From positions 186,001 through 250,000 of the forward strand of contig NZ_SELD02000018.1 of assembly GCF_004923205.2 (NCBI RefSeq): a stretch of 64,000 nucleotides of DNA. Direction: 5' to 3'. Source of the stretch: Paracoccus aeridis (GTDB lineage Bacteria; Pseudomonadota; Alphaproteobacteria; Rhodobacterales; Rhodobacteraceae). Below, piece by piece: positions 48,496 to 58,644 of the stretch (within the stretch, counting starts at the first letter, position 1; each line of letters opens with the position of its first letter). A model generated the notes under the pieces. The model did no database searches and had not been told where the DNA came from. It was given only the letters and a program-made list of their open reading frames with translations. Position numbers and translations under genes: made by a program.

Positions 48496-49550
48496 CGATC
48501 CAGCTCCGCCAGAAGGCCGGGGCGGATGATGCCGCCCACGGCGGGGATCGCCGCCCCCTGCCCCAGCACCGCCGTCAGCGCGTCGTAGCGCCCGCCCGAC
48601 GACACCGGCGGCCAGTCGGCGCGGCCCGGCGCGGTGAAGCTGAAGGTGAAGCCGTCGTAGTATTCCATCGTCTGCCGGCCGTGGCTCGCGTCGAAGTGGA
48701 TCGTTCCGGGATCGACCCCCAGCGCGCCAAGGTCGCGCAGCCGCGCCGCCAGACGCTCCGTCGCCTCGGCGATGGCGGGCATGTGGTCGGCCAGCACGCG
48801 CAATTCGTCCAGCGCCTCGGGCGCGGGGCCGGCGACGGCGAACAGGCGCTGCAGCCGTTCGCGCCAGATCGCGGGCAGCACGGGCTCGTCGCGGTGGCTT
48901 TCCAGCCGGTCGATCCGCGCCTCCATCTCGGCCCGGTCGCGCAGGCCGGTCCAGGGCGCGTCGTTGACCGCGAACTGGCGCGGCGCGATCGGGGCCGAGA
49001 AGCGGTCGAGCAGGCGGGCGAACCGCGCGGGCCGCCAGATGTGATGCGCCAGCATGGCGCGGCGGGCGTCCGACAGCGGCAGCCCCGCCACGGCGTCGAG
49101 GATCAGGTCCATGTCGCCGATGGTGGCCGACAGGCGATAGGGCGCGAGGATGCCGTGGAACAGCGCGAACAGCTCCGCATCCGCCTGCGGGTCGCGCGAG
49201 AACAGCTCGAACCCCGCCTGCAGGTATTCGTTGTCGCGCGGGTGCGCGGGCCGGGTATCGCCGTGGTCCTGCTTGCGGAACACCTCGCCCAGATAGCAGT
49301 AGCGCGCCGGGTCCGCGCCGCCCGCCATGTGCATCTGCACGACCGGAACGGTGAAGTCGGGGCGCAGCACGACCTCGCCCCGCACCGGGTCGGTGGTGAG
49401 ATAGGCGCGGGCGCGGATGTCCTCGCCGTAAAGGTCCAGGAGCGTGGCCGAGGGCAGCAGCACGTCCGGCGCGACCTCGACCGCGCCCGCGGCCACGAAG
49501 GCGTCGAGGATGCGGCGGCCCACCGCCGCCTTGGCGGTGCGGGGGATCAT
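48489..49550 (-). CDS. hisZ: ATP phosphoribosyltransferase regulatory subunit
   Basis: This 353-residue HisS paralogue lacks aminoacylation activity and forms an octamer with short HisG. It keeps the class II fold ([30 protein letters not shown]) and [14 protein letters not shown] near the C-terminus. It overlaps hisS by four bases (ATGA) upstream and hisG by seven bases downstream, so the three are tightly co-translated. The start at 49550 gives a full-length family product. Confidence 0.93.
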   Translation of the reverse strand: MIPRTAKAAVGRRILDAFVAAGAVEVAPDVLLPSATLLDLYGEDIRARAYLTTDPVRGEVVLRPDFTVPVVQMHMAGGADPARYCYLGEVFRKQDHGDTRPAHPRDNEYLQAGFELFSRDPQADAELFALFHGILAPYRLSATIGDMDLILDAVAGLPLSDARRAMLAHHIWRPARFARLLDRFSAPIAPRQFAVNDAPWTGLRDRAEMEARIDRLESHRDEPVLPAIWRERLQRLFAVAGPAPEALDELRVLADHMPAIAEATERLAARLRDLGALGVDPGTIHFDASHGRQTMEYYDGFTFSFTAPGRADWPPVSSGGRYDALTAVLGQGAAIPAVGGIIRPGLLAELDRC

Positions 49551-51046
49551 GCGGCGGGGCGCCCGCGCGACAGCATCTCGCGGACCGTGCCGACCAGCGC
49601 GTCGCGCGCGACCTCGACCTGCGCAGGCTGCGATTTCCATTCCTCGACAGAAGCTTCCGCCGCGATCTTCGCGCCGAGGATGAGGTCCTTGACCTGCACG
49701 ACGCCCCGCGCCGCCTCGTCCGCGCCCTGGATCACCGCGACGGGCGAGCGGCGCTTGTCCGCGTATTTCAGCTGGTTGCCGAAGTTCCTGGGGTTGCCGA
49801 GATAGACCTCGGCCCGGATGCCTGCCGCCCGCAGATCGGCGGCCATCGCCTGGTAGTCGGCCATCCGGTCGCGGTCCATCACGGTCACGACGACCGGCCC
49901 GGCGCTGTCCGCGCCCGCGATCCCCTTCTCGCGCAGCGCGGCGAGCAGCCGGTCCACGCCGATGGAAACGCCCGTCGCCGGTACCTTCTGGCCCGTGAAC
50001 CGCTCGACCAGGTCGTCGTAGCGCCCGCCCCCCGCGACCGATCCGAACTGCCGCTTGCGGCCCTTGTCGTCGAGGATCTCGAACGTCAGCTCGGCCTCGA
50101 ACACCGGGCCGGTGTAGTAGCCGAGGCCCCGCACGATCGACGGGTCGATCACCACCCGGTCGGCGCCCATGCCGGTCGCGTCCAGCACCGCCGCAATCTC
50201 GGCCAGCTCGTCCACGCCCTCGGCACCAACGGCGGACGCGCCGACCGCCGAACGCAGGTTCGAAAGCGTCTCGTCGTTCGTGGCCCCGCGCGAGGTCAGG
50301 AACGCGATCACCGGCTCGGCCTGCGCAGGTTCCAGCCCCACGCCCTCGATCTCGGCGCCCGAGGCGTCGGTGCGGCCTGTCGTCAGCAGCTCGCGCACGC
50401 CGGCCTCGCCGACCTTGTCGAACTTGTCGATCGTCCGCAGCACGTCGGCCGCCTGCCCCGCGTCGGTCACGCCCATCGCGTCGAGAACGCCGTTCAGGAC
50501 CTTGCGGTTGTTCACCCGCACCAGGTAGTCGCCGCGCGCGATCCCGGCGGCTTCCAGCGCATCGGCGAGCATCGCGATGATCTCGGCGTCGGCAACGACT
50601 GACGCGGCGCCGACCGTGTCCGCATCGCACTGGTAGAACTGCCGGAACCGCCCCGGCCCCGGCTTCTCGTTCCGCCAGACCGGCCCCATCGCATAGCGCC
50701 GGTAGGGGCTGGGAAGGTCATTCCGGTACTGCGCAGCGACCCGCGCGAGCGGCGCGGTCAGGTCATAGCGCAGCGCCAGCCAGTCGCCGGAACCGCCGCC
50801 GGGCACCGCTTCCTCCTGCCAGGCAAAGACACCCGCGTTCGGGCGGTCCACGTCGGGCAGGAACTTGCCCAGCGCCTCGACCGTCTCGATCCCGCTGGTT
50901 TCCAGCGCGTCGAAGCCGTGGCGGTGATAGACCTCGGCGATCCGGTCCAGCATCGCCTTGCGTTCGGACACCTCGGCGCCGAAATAGTCCCGGAAGCCCT
51001 TCGGCGTCTCGGCGCGCGGGCGGCGCGGTTTCTGGTCCTTGGCCAT
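49547..51046 (-). CDS. hisS: Histidine-tRNA ligase
   Basis: The 499-residue class II synthetase charges tRNA-His. It has [13 protein letters not shown] (motif 2 region), [15 protein letters not shown] and [15 protein letters not shown] (histidine-binding), plus [12 protein letters not shown] and a C-terminal anticodon-binding domain. I start it at the ATG at 51046 (MAKDQKP). It leads the hisS-hisZ-hisG cluster, placing a synthetase and its paralogue side by side with the enzyme the paralogue regulates. Confidence 0.96.
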   Translation of the reverse strand: MAKDQKPRRPRAETPKGFRDYFGAEVSERKAMLDRIAEVYHRHGFDALETSGIETVEALGKFLPDVDRPNAGVFAWQEEAVPGGGSGDWLALRYDLTAPLARVAAQYRNDLPSPYRRYAMGPVWRNEKPGPGRFRQFYQCDADTVGAASVVADAEIIAMLADALEAAGIARGDYLVRVNNRKVLNGVLDAMGVTDAGQAADVLRTIDKFDKVGEAGVRELLTTGRTDASGAEIEGVGLEPAQAEPVIAFLTSRGATNDETLSNLRSAVGASAVGAEGVDELAEIAAVLDATGMGADRVVIDPSIVRGLGYYTGPVFEAELTFEILDDKGRKRQFGSVAGGGRYDDLVERFTGQKVPATGVSIGVDRLLAALREKGIAGADSAGPVVVTVMDRDRMADYQAMAADLRAAGIRAEVYLGNPRNFGNQLKYADKRRSPVAVIQGADEAARGVVQVKDLILGAKIAAEASVEEWKSQPAQVEVARDALVGTVREMLSRGRPAA

Positions 51047-51092
51047 GGCGGTATCCTGCTGATGCCGGGCCGGATTAGCGGAAGGGGGCGGC

Positions 51093-51293
51093 ATGGACAA
51101 GTTGCAGACGGTCGAGGAGCGGGTGGCGCACCTGCAGCGCGTGGTCGAGGACCTGTCGGACGTGGTCGCGCGGCAGGACGCCGAACTGCGCCGCCTCGGC
51201 CGCCATGTCGGCCTGCTGATGGAACGCGAGGCCGACCGCGAGGCGGCCGAGGGCGCGATCCCGCTTGCCGACCAGCGCCCGCCCCACTGGTGA
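51093..51293 (+). CDS. SlyX-like coiled-coil protein
   Basis: This 66-residue protein is mostly one coiled coil ([33 protein letters not shown]) with a C-terminal Pro-rich PPHW ending, matching the SlyX family. Function is unknown. It is divergent from hisS over 46 bp and has a GAAGGGGGCGG ribosome site. The DUF1523 gene follows after 88 bp. Confidence 0.85.
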   Translation: MDKLQTVEERVAHLQRVVEDLSDVVARQDAELRRLGRHVGLLMEREADREAAEGAIPLADQRPPHW

Positions 51294-51381
51294 TCGCAGC
51301 CGCGCACGCTCTGGCGGGCGCCGGAACGCCGTGCGAGGCTGGGGCGTTCGCCGTCACCAACGCCCCACAGGAGAAGCCGCC

Positions 51382-52038
51382 ATGCGTATCGCCCAGATCG
51401 TCGCCGGGGTGCTGTTCGGGGTGCTGGTGTTCTTGGCGCTCGATTACGTGCTGCCGTCGCGCAACACGGTGCGGATCGTCGAGGTGTCGAACCGGCTGAC
51501 GAACGTGGGCGCGAACGCGATCTTCTACGCAGCGCCAGAAACAGGGGCCGCGGAAACCGCTGACGGGCGGCGCGACGTACGCTTCATCTCGACCGTGCGG
51601 CCGAACGGCAAGCCCTTCGTCTATCGCAACGAGGATACCGGCCTGATCTGGCCGCCCTACTTCAAGTACGACAGCGCGAACCTTCACGCGGTGGCGGCCG
51701 ACCAGGTGTCCACGGTCGCGAACCCCAAATGGGTCAGCGTCACCGCCTATGGCTGGCGGATCCCGTGGTGGTCGGTCTATCCGAACGCGGTCGGCATCCA
51801 GCCGGTCGCCGGTCCCGACATCGATCCGCCGAACTGGCCCGCGCTCGTGATCCTGGGGCTGATGGGGGTGCTGCTCGCGGTCGGCTGGCGGGCGTGGAAC
51901 CGCTTCCGGGACGGACGCCACGACCGCCGGCTGGTCAGCGTGGACCGGGGCCCCGCAGCCCCCGCAGATCCGGGCGAGGCGCGGCAGGGCTGGACCACCT
52001 CGCACGTCCGGCGCTGGTGGTCCGGCATTCGGCGCTGA
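51382..52038 (+). CDS. DUF1523 membrane protein
   Basis: This 218-residue protein has an N-terminal membrane segment ([19 protein letters not shown]) and a periplasmic-type middle with [20 protein letters not shown] and [12 protein letters not shown]. After a [20 protein letters not shown] block comes a second membrane span ([18 protein letters not shown]) and a charged C-terminus. This is DUF1523, of unknown function. An AGGAGA site supports the ATG at 51382. It converges on the EcsC-like gene with nine bases between the stops. Confidence 0.85.
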   Translation: MRIAQIVAGVLFGVLVFLALDYVLPSRNTVRIVEVSNRLTNVGANAIFYAAPETGAAETADGRRDVRFISTVRPNGKPFVYRNEDTGLIWPPYFKYDSANLHAVAADQVSTVANPKWVSVTAYGWRIPWWSVYPNAVGIQPVAGPDIDPPNWPALVILGLMGVLLAVGWRAWNRFRDGRHDRRLVSVDRGPAAPADPGEARQGWTTSHVRRWWSGIRR

Positions 52039-52047
52039 GGCCGCCGC

Positions 52048-52863
52048 TCAGGACTTCCGGGCGGGCCGCGCCGGGCGCTTGTCGCGCAGCTCCTCGATCC
52101 GCAGCTTCAGCGCCTCGACCAGCGCCTCGCGCGGAAGGCCGGATTCGCGCGACAGCCGCAGCAGCCCGAACTGGACCCGGGCGAGTTCCTGGTAGTAGCG
52201 GGCGAAGGTATAGTTGATGGACGCCCCGGCGAGCGCGCCGAACACCGGCGTCGCCTGCGCGGCGAGCTTCTGCCCCAGCACCGCCGACAGGCGCGGCGCC
52301 ACGCGCGCGATCAGCCCCTGCACGGTCTGCCCGGTGATCGACAGCTTGGCCGCGAGCAGGCCCAGGTCCGTGCCGTCGTCCGACGCCATCGGGCCAGCCG
52401 CGGCAAAGATCCGCAGCGCGTCCATCCGCGTCTCCTCGTCGTCGGGATCAAAGCCGTGCTCGGCGGCGATTTCCAGGATCCCGCGCAGAAGCATCGTGAT
52501 CGTCACCGGCATCTCGATCATGGCGCCCGGCAGCCCGCCAAGGCCGCCCGCCGCGCCCGACACCGTGGATGCAAGCCGGTTAAACCAGTCGCCCCGGTCG
52601 CGCACGACACGGCGCGACCGCCCCGCCGCGCCCACAGCGCGGGTCAGGGCCGACAGGGTCAGGCCGTCCAGACGCTTCCGCGCGAAATCCGGCAGGCGGT
52701 CCAGCACCATCTCGGCGCTGCCGCCGATCGCGGACAGGATGTCCATCCCCAGCCCGCCGGCATCGACATAGCGGCGGGCGAGCCGGTCGATCTCGACGTG
52801 GACGGTCGGATCATTGATCGGCGGCAGCACCGCCTGCCGGCTGGGAACGTCTGGTGCGGTCAT
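52048..52863 (-). CDS. EcsC-family protein
   Basis: This 271-residue protein matches EcsC-type proteins: an N-terminal helical region, then a Gly/Ala-rich hydrophobic centre (GGLGGLPGAMIEMPVTITMLLRGI), GPMASDDGTDLGL and FGALAGASINYTFARYYQELA. It may associate with membranes; function is unknown, and the ABC partners EcsA/EcsB are absent. It overlaps the GNAT gene upstream by four bases (ATGA). Confidence 0.82.
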   Translation of the reverse strand: MTAPDVPSRQAVLPPINDPTVHVEIDRLARRYVDAGGLGMDILSAIGGSAEMVLDRLPDFARKRLDGLTLSALTRAVGAAGRSRRVVRDRGDWFNRLASTVSGAAGGLGGLPGAMIEMPVTITMLLRGILEIAAEHGFDPDDEETRMDALRIFAAAGPMASDDGTDLGLLAAKLSITGQTVQGLIARVAPRLSAVLGQKLAAQATPVFGALAGASINYTFARYYQELARVQFGLLRLSRESGLPREALVEALKLRIEELRDKRPARPARKS

Positions 52864-53453
52864 GGGCAGGCTCCTTCGTCAGTGCCGGTGCGGGGCTCGA
52901 CCTCGATGCAGGCCTGCCGCAGATCGACGGTGGCTTCGATTTCGGCCAGCGCGGCACGGACGCCGGGCGATTCCTCCCGCCGGACATCGCCGCGCACATC
53001 AACCCATGCGTCGGGGACGAGTTCCAGCCCAAGCACCCGGTCGGGGTTCGTCGGCGGCGGCATCACCACGCCGTCCAGCCGCGTGAAGCCGAAGCGGCCG
53101 TAATAGGGCGCATCGCCCACCAGCATCACCCGCGCCCACCCCATGTCGGCCGCGCGGGACAGGCTTTCGCGCATCAGGAACGCCCCCAGCCCCTCGCCCT
53201 GGGCGGTCGGGTGCACGGCCACCGGACCCAGCAGAAGCACCGGCCGCCCGTCCACCCGCACCGGCCAGTAGCGGATCGCGGCCACCACCGCGTCGCCATC
53301 GTCCCGCAGGCACAGGCACAGGGGCGCGACCCTGGGCACGCCCTCGCGCAGGCGATAGGAACTGAGCGCGGTCCGTCCCGGCGCGAAGCACAGGTCCATC
53401 AACGCCTCGATCTCGGGCGTGTCCTCGTCGGTTTCCGGGCAAAGCTCGTACAT
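52860..53453 (-). CDS. GNAT N-acetyltransferase (YhbS-like)
   Basis: This 197-residue protein has a GNAT fold: YELCPETDEDTPEIEALMDLCF at the start, LLLGPVAVHPTAQGEGLGAFLM as the acetyl-CoA binding segment (Q-x-x-G-x-G/A), and VGDAPYYGRFGF. That ending is typical of YhbS-type enzymes. The C-terminal extension (DVRREESPGVRAALAEIEA) is extra. The substrate is unknown. Translation is coupled to the EcsC gene by overlap. Confidence 0.85.
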   Translation of the reverse strand: MYELCPETDEDTPEIEALMDLCFAPGRTALSSYRLREGVPRVAPLCLCLRDDGDAVVAAIRYWPVRVDGRPVLLLGPVAVHPTAQGEGLGAFLMRESLSRAADMGWARVMLVGDAPYYGRFGFTRLDGVVMPPPTNPDRVLGLELVPDAWVDVRGDVRREESPGVRAALAEIEATVDLRQACIEVEPRTGTDEGACP

Positions 53454-53619
53454 CGGACCTCTTTCCGGCGGGTCGCGGGGCGCTGGTTAGCACCCGCGCG
53501 GCACGGATTGAACGGGAAAAGTCCGCGGCCGGTCAAAGGGGCAGGTTGTTGCCGGGGACGGTGGCGGCCAGTATGACCGGCGGGCGAAAACCACGTGCAT
53601 CAGTCAGGGCGAGGCAACC

Positions 53620-54225
53620 ATGTTCTACCGACCGGAAAACGGCCACGGCCTGCCCCACAACCCGTGGAACGCCATCGTGGCGCCCCGCCCGATCGGCTGG
53701 ATCTCGACGCGCGGGGCGCAGGGCGACAATCTCGCGCCCTATTCGTTCTTCAACGCCACCGCCTATGTCCCGCCGCAGGTGATGTTCGCGTCGACGGGCG
53801 CCAAGGCGGACCGGAACGGCACCAAGGACAGCGTGGCGCAGATCGCGGAATCGCGGGTCTTCTGCGTCAACATCGCCGACTACGCGATGAAGGACGCGAT
53901 GAACGCCTCGACCGCGGTCCACCCGGCGGGCGTCAGCGAGTTCGAGACGGCGGGAATCGCCGCGGCCGAGTGCGACACCATCGACTGCCCGCGCGTGGCC
54001 GGCGCGCCCGCGTCGCTGGAATGCCGCGCGACACGCGTGATGCGGCAGGCGGGCGAGGCGAACTGGCTGGTGCTGGGCGTCGTCACCGGCATCCACATCC
54101 GCGACGACTGCATCAACGCGGACGGCCTGTTCGACCTGCGGGCCAGCGGCTGGATCGGCCGGATGGGCTACCAGGGCGACTACGTCCGCGTGACCGACAC
54201 GTTCGAGATGATCCGGCCGCGCTGA
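53620..54225 (+). CDS. Flavin reductase-like domain protein
   Basis: This 201-residue protein has the FMN-binding split-barrel pattern of the flavin reductase family: [22 protein letters not shown] and [17 protein letters not shown]. It binds FMN and may reduce flavins for an oxygenase not in this window. GAGG precedes the ATG at 53620. It is divergent from the GNAT gene over 166 bp, in which I saw no structure. Confidence 0.88.
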   Translation: MFYRPENGHGLPHNPWNAIVAPRPIGWISTRGAQGDNLAPYSFFNATAYVPPQVMFASTGAKADRNGTKDSVAQIAESRVFCVNIADYAMKDAMNASTAVHPAGVSEFETAGIAAAECDTIDCPRVAGAPASLECRATRVMRQAGEANWLVLGVVTGIHIRDDCINADGLFDLRASGWIGRMGYQGDYVRVTDTFEMIRPR

Positions 54226-54265
54226 ACCGCCATCCGATCCGCCACATCACCCGGAAGGAATGCCC

Positions 54266-54820
54266 ATGAGCGTCGCCCCCCGCCCGGTCCAGAAGACCGT
54301 CAAGGACTACATCCGCAGCATCGTCGACTTCCCGCACGAAGGGATCGTCTTCCGCGACGTGACCACGCTTTTCGCCGACGCGCGCGGGTTCCGCATGGCG
54401 GTGGACCAGCTGCTCGCACCCTATGCGGGGATGCGGATCGACAAGGTCGTCGGGCTCGAGGCGCGCGGCTTCATCCTGGGCGGCGCGGTGGCGCACCAGC
54501 TATCGACCGGGTTCGTGCCGATCCGCAAGAAGGGCAAGCTGCCCGGCGCGGTCATGAGCCAGGCCTACGTGCTGGAATACGGCGAGGCGGTGATGGAGAT
54601 CCACGACGACGCGCTGTCGCCCGGCGAACGGGTGCTGATCGTGGACGACCTGCTCGCGACCGGCGGCACCGCCGAGGCGAGCATCAGCCTGTGCAAGCGC
54701 CTGGGCGCCGAGGTCGTGGGCACCGCCTTCGTCGTGGACCTGCCCGAACTGGGCGGCCGCCGCCTGCTGGAGGCGGCGGGGGTCGATGTCCACGTGCTGT
54801 GCGAATTCGAGGGCGCGTGA
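54266..54820 (+). CDS. apt: Adenine phosphoribosyltransferase
   Basis: This 184-residue salvage enzyme makes AMP from adenine and PRPP. It has the PRPP motif [17 protein letters not shown], the flexible loop and [12 protein letters not shown]. The ATG at 54266 is better spaced from GGAAGGA than the ATG six bases upstream. It follows the flavin reductase gene by 40 bp on the same strand and converges on the PACE gene. Confidence 0.95.
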   Translation: MSVAPRPVQKTVKDYIRSIVDFPHEGIVFRDVTTLFADARGFRMAVDQLLAPYAGMRIDKVVGLEARGFILGGAVAHQLSTGFVPIRKKGKLPGAVMSQAYVLEYGEAVMEIHDDALSPGERVLIVDDLLATGGTAEASISLCKRLGAEVVGTAFVVDLPELGGRRLLEAAGVDVHVLCEFEGA

Positions 54821-54838
54821 CCGTCAGACGGCGCGCCC
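54811..54838. terminator. Hairpin over the convergent stops of apt and the PACE gene
   Basis: GGGCGCG (54811-54817) pairs with CGCGCCC (54832-54838). The enclosed bases include both stop codons, and an inner CCGT/ACGG stem extends it. The placement suggests a shared terminator; there is no T-run. Confidence 0.45.
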
Positions 54839-55288
54839 CGTGCTTGCGGCCCGCACCCGCGCCTCGGGCGGGGGAAAGACGCGGTCGTAGGCCCAGTTGA
54901 AGGCGTAGCCGTAGACCACGTAGAAGATCGCGATGGCGAGGTCGAACAGGAACGCCTGCCACAGCGACACGCCCAGCATCCACGCGACGAAGGGCAAAAG
55001 CAGGACCAGAAGCCCGGCCTCGAACAGGACGGCGTGGAGCGCGCGGATCGGGTGCGTCTTCAGCGTGCTGCCGCGCAGCCGCAGCATCGCGCGGTCGAAC
55101 ATCCAGTTGTAGGCATAGTTCCACAGCGTCGCCACGATCGACGACACGACCCCGATCACGCCAAGCGCGTGAACGTCGAAGCCCGTCAGCAGGACGCCCC
55201 CGCCGATCATGAGGATCAGGCCGAAGACCTCGAACAGGATGGCGTGGCGGATGCGGTCGGACGTGGTGCGCATGGGAATGTCCGTCAT
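54824..55288 (-). CDS. PACE-type (AceI-like) membrane transporter
   Basis: This 154-residue, four-span membrane protein contains two copies of the bacterial transmembrane pair motif: RHAILFEVFGLILMIGGG with WNYAYNWMFDRAM, and RALHAVLFEAGLLVLLLPF with YGYAFNWAYDRVF. This is the PACE family, known for chlorhexidine and polyamine/biocide efflux. I favour the ATG at 55288, preceded by GGGACGG; an ATG at 55273 is possible. Confidence 0.9.
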   Translation of the reverse strand: MTDIPMRTTSDRIRHAILFEVFGLILMIGGGVLLTGFDVHALGVIGVVSSIVATLWNYAYNWMFDRAMLRLRGSTLKTHPIRALHAVLFEAGLLVLLLPFVAWMLGVSLWQAFLFDLAIAIFYVVYGYAFNWAYDRVFPPPEARVRAASTGRAV

Positions 55289-55378
55289 GGCGGGCCGTCC
55301 CGTTCGCTGCACCCATGATGGGGAAAGGTCGTCCTTCCGCCGGGGAAGGTAGTCAGCGCGGTGCCCGGCTGCAAGGCC

Positions 55379-56791
55379 TCAGCCCAGCACCGCGCCCGGG
55401 TTCATGATCCCCAGCGGGTCCAACGCCGCCTTGACCGCCCGCATCGCGGCAAGCTTGCCCGGATCGCCCCAGCGGGCGAGGTCCGCGACCTTCATCCGGC
55501 CCACGCCGTGTTCGGCCGAGAACGACCCGCCGCGCGCCACGACCATCTCGTGCACCGTCTCCTGGACGGGACCGCGCAGGGCGTCGTAGTCGTCGCGGGT
55601 GCGGCCGGCCGCCGGAAAGACGTTGTAGTGCAGGTTGCCGTCGCCCAGATGGCCGAAGCAGTTGACCCGCATGTCGCCCATCCGCGCCAGCACGGCGCCC
55701 GCGTCGTCGATGAAGCGGGCGATTTCCGACAGGGGCAGGCTGATGTCGTGGCTGACGATGGCGCCGATCCGCCGGTTCGCCTCGGGCAGGTGCTCGCGCA
55801 GGGACCACATCTCGGCCGCCTGCGCCCCCGACTGGGCGACCACGCCGTCGGTGACGAGGCCGCGTTCCATCGCGTCCTCCAGCAGCCCCTCCAGCGCCGT
55901 GTCGGCGGGCAGGCCCACGGGCAGCGACAGCTCGACCAGCACCGACCACGGCGCGGCGGGCAGAGGCTGGCGGATGCCCGGCAACTCGGCGCTCATGAAG
56001 GCGAGCCCCTGCCCCGAAATCAGTTCGAACGCGGTGACGTTCCCGGCCAGCCGCGCGTTCGCCACCCCGAGCAGCGCGAGCGCGGCGGCGGGATCCGGCA
56101 CGGCCAGCATCGCGGTCGCGACCTCGGCCGCGCGCGGCGCGAGCCGCAGCGAGGCGGCCGTGATGATGCCGAGCGTCCCTTCCGCCCCGATCAGCAGGTC
56201 GCGGATGTCGTAGCCGGTGTTGTCCTTCCGCAGCCGCTTGAGGTCGCGGATGATGGTGCCGTCGGGCAGCACCGCCTCGACCCCCAGGCAGAGCGCGCGC
56301 GCATTGCCCCAGCGCAGCACCGCGACCCCGCCGGCGTTGGTGGCGAGAATCCCGCCCATCTGCGCGGTCCCCTGCGCCGCAAGCGCAAGCGGGAACAGCC
56401 GCCCCTCGGCTTCGGCCGCGTCGCGCACCTGCTGCAGCGTGGCCCCCGCCTCGGCCACCAGCACGTCCTCGTCGGGCCAGATCCCGCGAACGGCCGTCAT
56501 GCGGTCGAGCGACAGCACCAGCGGCATCGACCCGTCCGGCATGACCGACCCGGCGACGAGGCCCGTGCCGCCGCCGCGCGGAACGATCCCCACCCGCGCC
56601 GCCGCGCAGGCACGCACCACCGCCGCCACCTCGCCCACGTCGCGGGGGGCCGCCAGGACCGCGCCCCGCCCGCGATAGCGGCCGCGCGGCTCGTCGAGGA
56701 AGCGGTCCTCGAGCGGCCGCAGGACGCCCGGCGGCAGCATCGCGGCCAGGCGGTCGTCGGCGTCGTTGAGGGGCGGTCGGAGGTCCGGCAT
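55379..56791 (-). CDS. GlcD-like FAD-binding oxidoreductase
   Basis: This 470-residue enzyme has the PCMH FAD-binding domain (PRGGGTGLVAGS near 73-84, GGILATNAGGVAVL) and the C-terminal FAD oxidase domain. The latter has HLGDGNLHYNVFP and AEHGVGRMK, metal- or substrate-binding motifs of D-2-hydroxyacid dehydrogenases (glycolate, D-lactate, D-2-hydroxyglutarate). The exact substrate is not determined by sequence. No glcE or glcF neighbours are present. It begins six bases after the GNAT stop. Confidence 0.88.
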   Translation of the reverse strand: MPDLRPPLNDADDRLAAMLPPGVLRPLEDRFLDEPRGRYRGRGAVLAAPRDVGEVAAVVRACAAARVGIVPRGGGTGLVAGSVMPDGSMPLVLSLDRMTAVRGIWPDEDVLVAEAGATLQQVRDAAEAEGRLFPLALAAQGTAQMGGILATNAGGVAVLRWGNARALCLGVEAVLPDGTIIRDLKRLRKDNTGYDIRDLLIGAEGTLGIITAASLRLAPRAAEVATAMLAVPDPAAALALLGVANARLAGNVTAFELISGQGLAFMSAELPGIRQPLPAAPWSVLVELSLPVGLPADTALEGLLEDAMERGLVTDGVVAQSGAQAAEMWSLREHLPEANRRIGAIVSHDISLPLSEIARFIDDAGAVLARMGDMRVNCFGHLGDGNLHYNVFPAAGRTRDDYDALRGPVQETVHEMVVARGGSFSAEHGVGRMKVADLARWGDPGKLAAMRAVKAALDPLGIMNPGAVLG

Positions 56792-56797
56792 GGCGCG

Positions 56798-57379
56798 TCA
56801 GCCCGCCCCGGTGCGGCCGCGCCGGTCGCCGCGCAGGATCGAATACAGCACGTGGTTGCGCCAGCGGCCGTGGATCTGGAGATAGCTCTGCGCGACGCCC
56901 TCGTACTTGAAGCCGGATTTTTCCAGCACCCCGCGCGAGGCGACGTTCTCGGGCAGGCAGGCGGCCTCGATCCGGCTCAGCTCCATGCCGTCGAACGCAT
57001 GGGCCACGACGGCGCGGATCGCCTCGCCCATGTAGCCCTGCCGGGCGAAGGGGGCGCCGATCCAGTAGCCGAGCGTCCCCGTCTGCGCCGGCCCGCGGCG
57101 GATGTTGTCGAGCGTGATCGCCCCCACCAGCACCCCGTCGTGACGCACCATGAACAGGGGCAGCGAGGTCTGCCCGCGGCTCGCGCGCTGCGCCCAATAG
57201 ACGCGGTTGGTGAACGACTTCCGCGTCAGGTGGTCGTGGTGCCACACCGGCTCCCACGGGGTGAGGAAGGCGCGGCTTTCGTGCCGAAGCGCGGTCCACG
57301 CGCCGAAATCGCCGTGCGCCGGCAGCCGCAGCACCATCCGTTCGGTAACCAGACGAGGTGCGCGGCGCAAAAGGAACAT
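56798..57379 (-). CDS. RimJ/RimL-type GNAT acetyltransferase
   Basis: This 193-residue GNAT protein starts LVTERMVLRLP and has GTLGYWIGAPFARQGYMGEAIRA with the acetyl-CoA loop (Q-x-Y-M-G), then LSRIEAACLPENVASRGVLEKSGFKYEG. This is the pattern of ribosomal-protein alanine acetyltransferases. The target is inferred. Its ATG shares one base with the stop of the M16 protease gene (TGATG). Confidence 0.9.
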   Translation of the reverse strand: MFLLRRAPRLVTERMVLRLPAHGDFGAWTALRHESRAFLTPWEPVWHHDHLTRKSFTNRVYWAQRASRGQTSLPLFMVRHDGVLVGAITLDNIRRGPAQTGTLGYWIGAPFARQGYMGEAIRAVVAHAFDGMELSRIEAACLPENVASRGVLEKSGFKYEGVAQSYLQIHGRWRNHVLYSILRGDRRGRTGAG

Positions 57380-58644
57380 CAGGCGGCGAGCCGTTCTGCC
57401 AGCGCGTCCAGCGCCGGCGCCTTCCGGACCGGCCCGTAAAGCGCCAGCGCGGGCCGCGCCGCGGCGATGGCGCGGGCGGCGTGGTCGCGCACGTCGGCCG
57501 CCGTCACGGCGTCGATCCGCGCCGCGACCTCGGCCGGGTCGGGCACGCGGCCCCAGATCGCCAGGGACCGGGCCATGCGTTCGGCCTGCGAGGACGGGCT
57601 TTCGAGCCCCATCAGCAGCCCCGCCTTCAGCTGCGCGCGGGCGCGCGCGACCTCGGCCTCGGTCAGGTCCTCGGCCGACCGGCGCAGCTCGTCGATGGTG
57701 AGATGCGCGAGGTCCGCGACCTGCTCGCCCGAAGTGCCGGCATAGATCGTGGTCATCCCGGTGTCGTCGTGGAAGCCCGACTGCGCGAAGATCGTGTAGC
57801 AGAGCCCGCGTTCCTCGCGGATCTTCTGGAACAGCCGCGACGACATGCCCCCGCCGAGCGCCGCGGTCCAGATCTGCGCGGGGTAGAAGTCGTCCGCGCG
57901 GTAGCCCGGCCCTTCGAACCCCAGCGCGAAATGCGCCTGCTCCAGCCGCTTCACCCGGCGGGATTCCGACCCCTGCCAGCGCGCGGCCTCGCGCGCCGTG
58001 CCGATCACCGGGGACAGATGCCCGAAGATCTCGCCCGCCTGCGCCACGACGCGGTCGTGGTCGACCGCGCCCGCCGCCGACACGATCATCTGGCCGGGGC
58101 CGTAATGTTCCGCGACGAAGCCCGAGAGGTCGTCGCGCGCGAAACGCGCCACGCGCTCGGCCGGGCCCAGGATCGTGCGGCCCATCGGCTGGTCGGGATA
58201 GGCCGCTTCCTGGAGCCAGTCGAAGATCACGTCGTCGGGCGTGTCGAGCGATTGCCCGATCTCCTGCAGGATCACGCCGCGCTCGACCTCGATCTCGCGC
58301 GGGTCGAAGGTCGAGTTCAGGAGGATGTCGCCGATCACGTCCAGCGCCAGCGGCACGTCGGCCGACAAGACGCGGGCGTAGTAGGCCGTCACGTCGCGCG
58401 AGGTATAGGCGTTGATGTAGCCGCCCACGTCCTCGATCGCCTCGGCGATCTGCAGCGCGCTGCGCCGCGCGGTGCCCTTGAAGGCCATGTGCTCAAGGAA
58501 ATGCGCGATGCCGTTCTGTTCGGGGCGCTCGTCGCGCCCGCCTGCCCCGACCCAGACGCCGATGCTGGCCGAATGAAGCCCCGGCATCGCCCGCGTGACG
58601 ACGCGCAGGCCGTTGGGAAGGGTGGTGATCCGAATGTCGCTCAA
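57379..58644 (-). CDS. M16 (pitrilysin/MPP-like) zinc protease
   Basis: This 421-residue protein has the inverted zinc motif HFLEH followed by the distal Glu block REIEVERGVILQEI, and the C-terminal GGGMSSRLFQKIREERGLCY. This is the family of the mitochondrial processing peptidase beta subunit and of bacterial PqqL-like enzymes. The start codon is TTG at 58644, overlapping the thrC stop as TTGA, with GGAGAG upstream. The thrC-M16 pair is common in alphaproteobacteria. The substrate is unknown. Confidence 0.92.
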   Translation of the reverse strand: MSDIRITTLPNGLRVVTRAMPGLHSASIGVWVGAGGRDERPEQNGIAHFLEHMAFKGTARRSALQIAEAIEDVGGYINAYTSRDVTAYYARVLSADVPLALDVIGDILLNSTFDPREIEVERGVILQEIGQSLDTPDDVIFDWLQEAAYPDQPMGRTILGPAERVARFARDDLSGFVAEHYGPGQMIVSAAGAVDHDRVVAQAGEIFGHLSPVIGTAREAARWQGSESRRVKRLEQAHFALGFEGPGYRADDFYPAQIWTAALGGGMSSRLFQKIREERGLCYTIFAQSGFHDDTGMTTIYAGTSGEQVADLAHLTIDELRRSAEDLTEAEVARARAQLKAGLLMGLESPSSQAERMARSLAIWGRVPDPAEVAARIDAVTAADVRDHAARAIAAARPALALYGPVRKAPALDALAERLAA

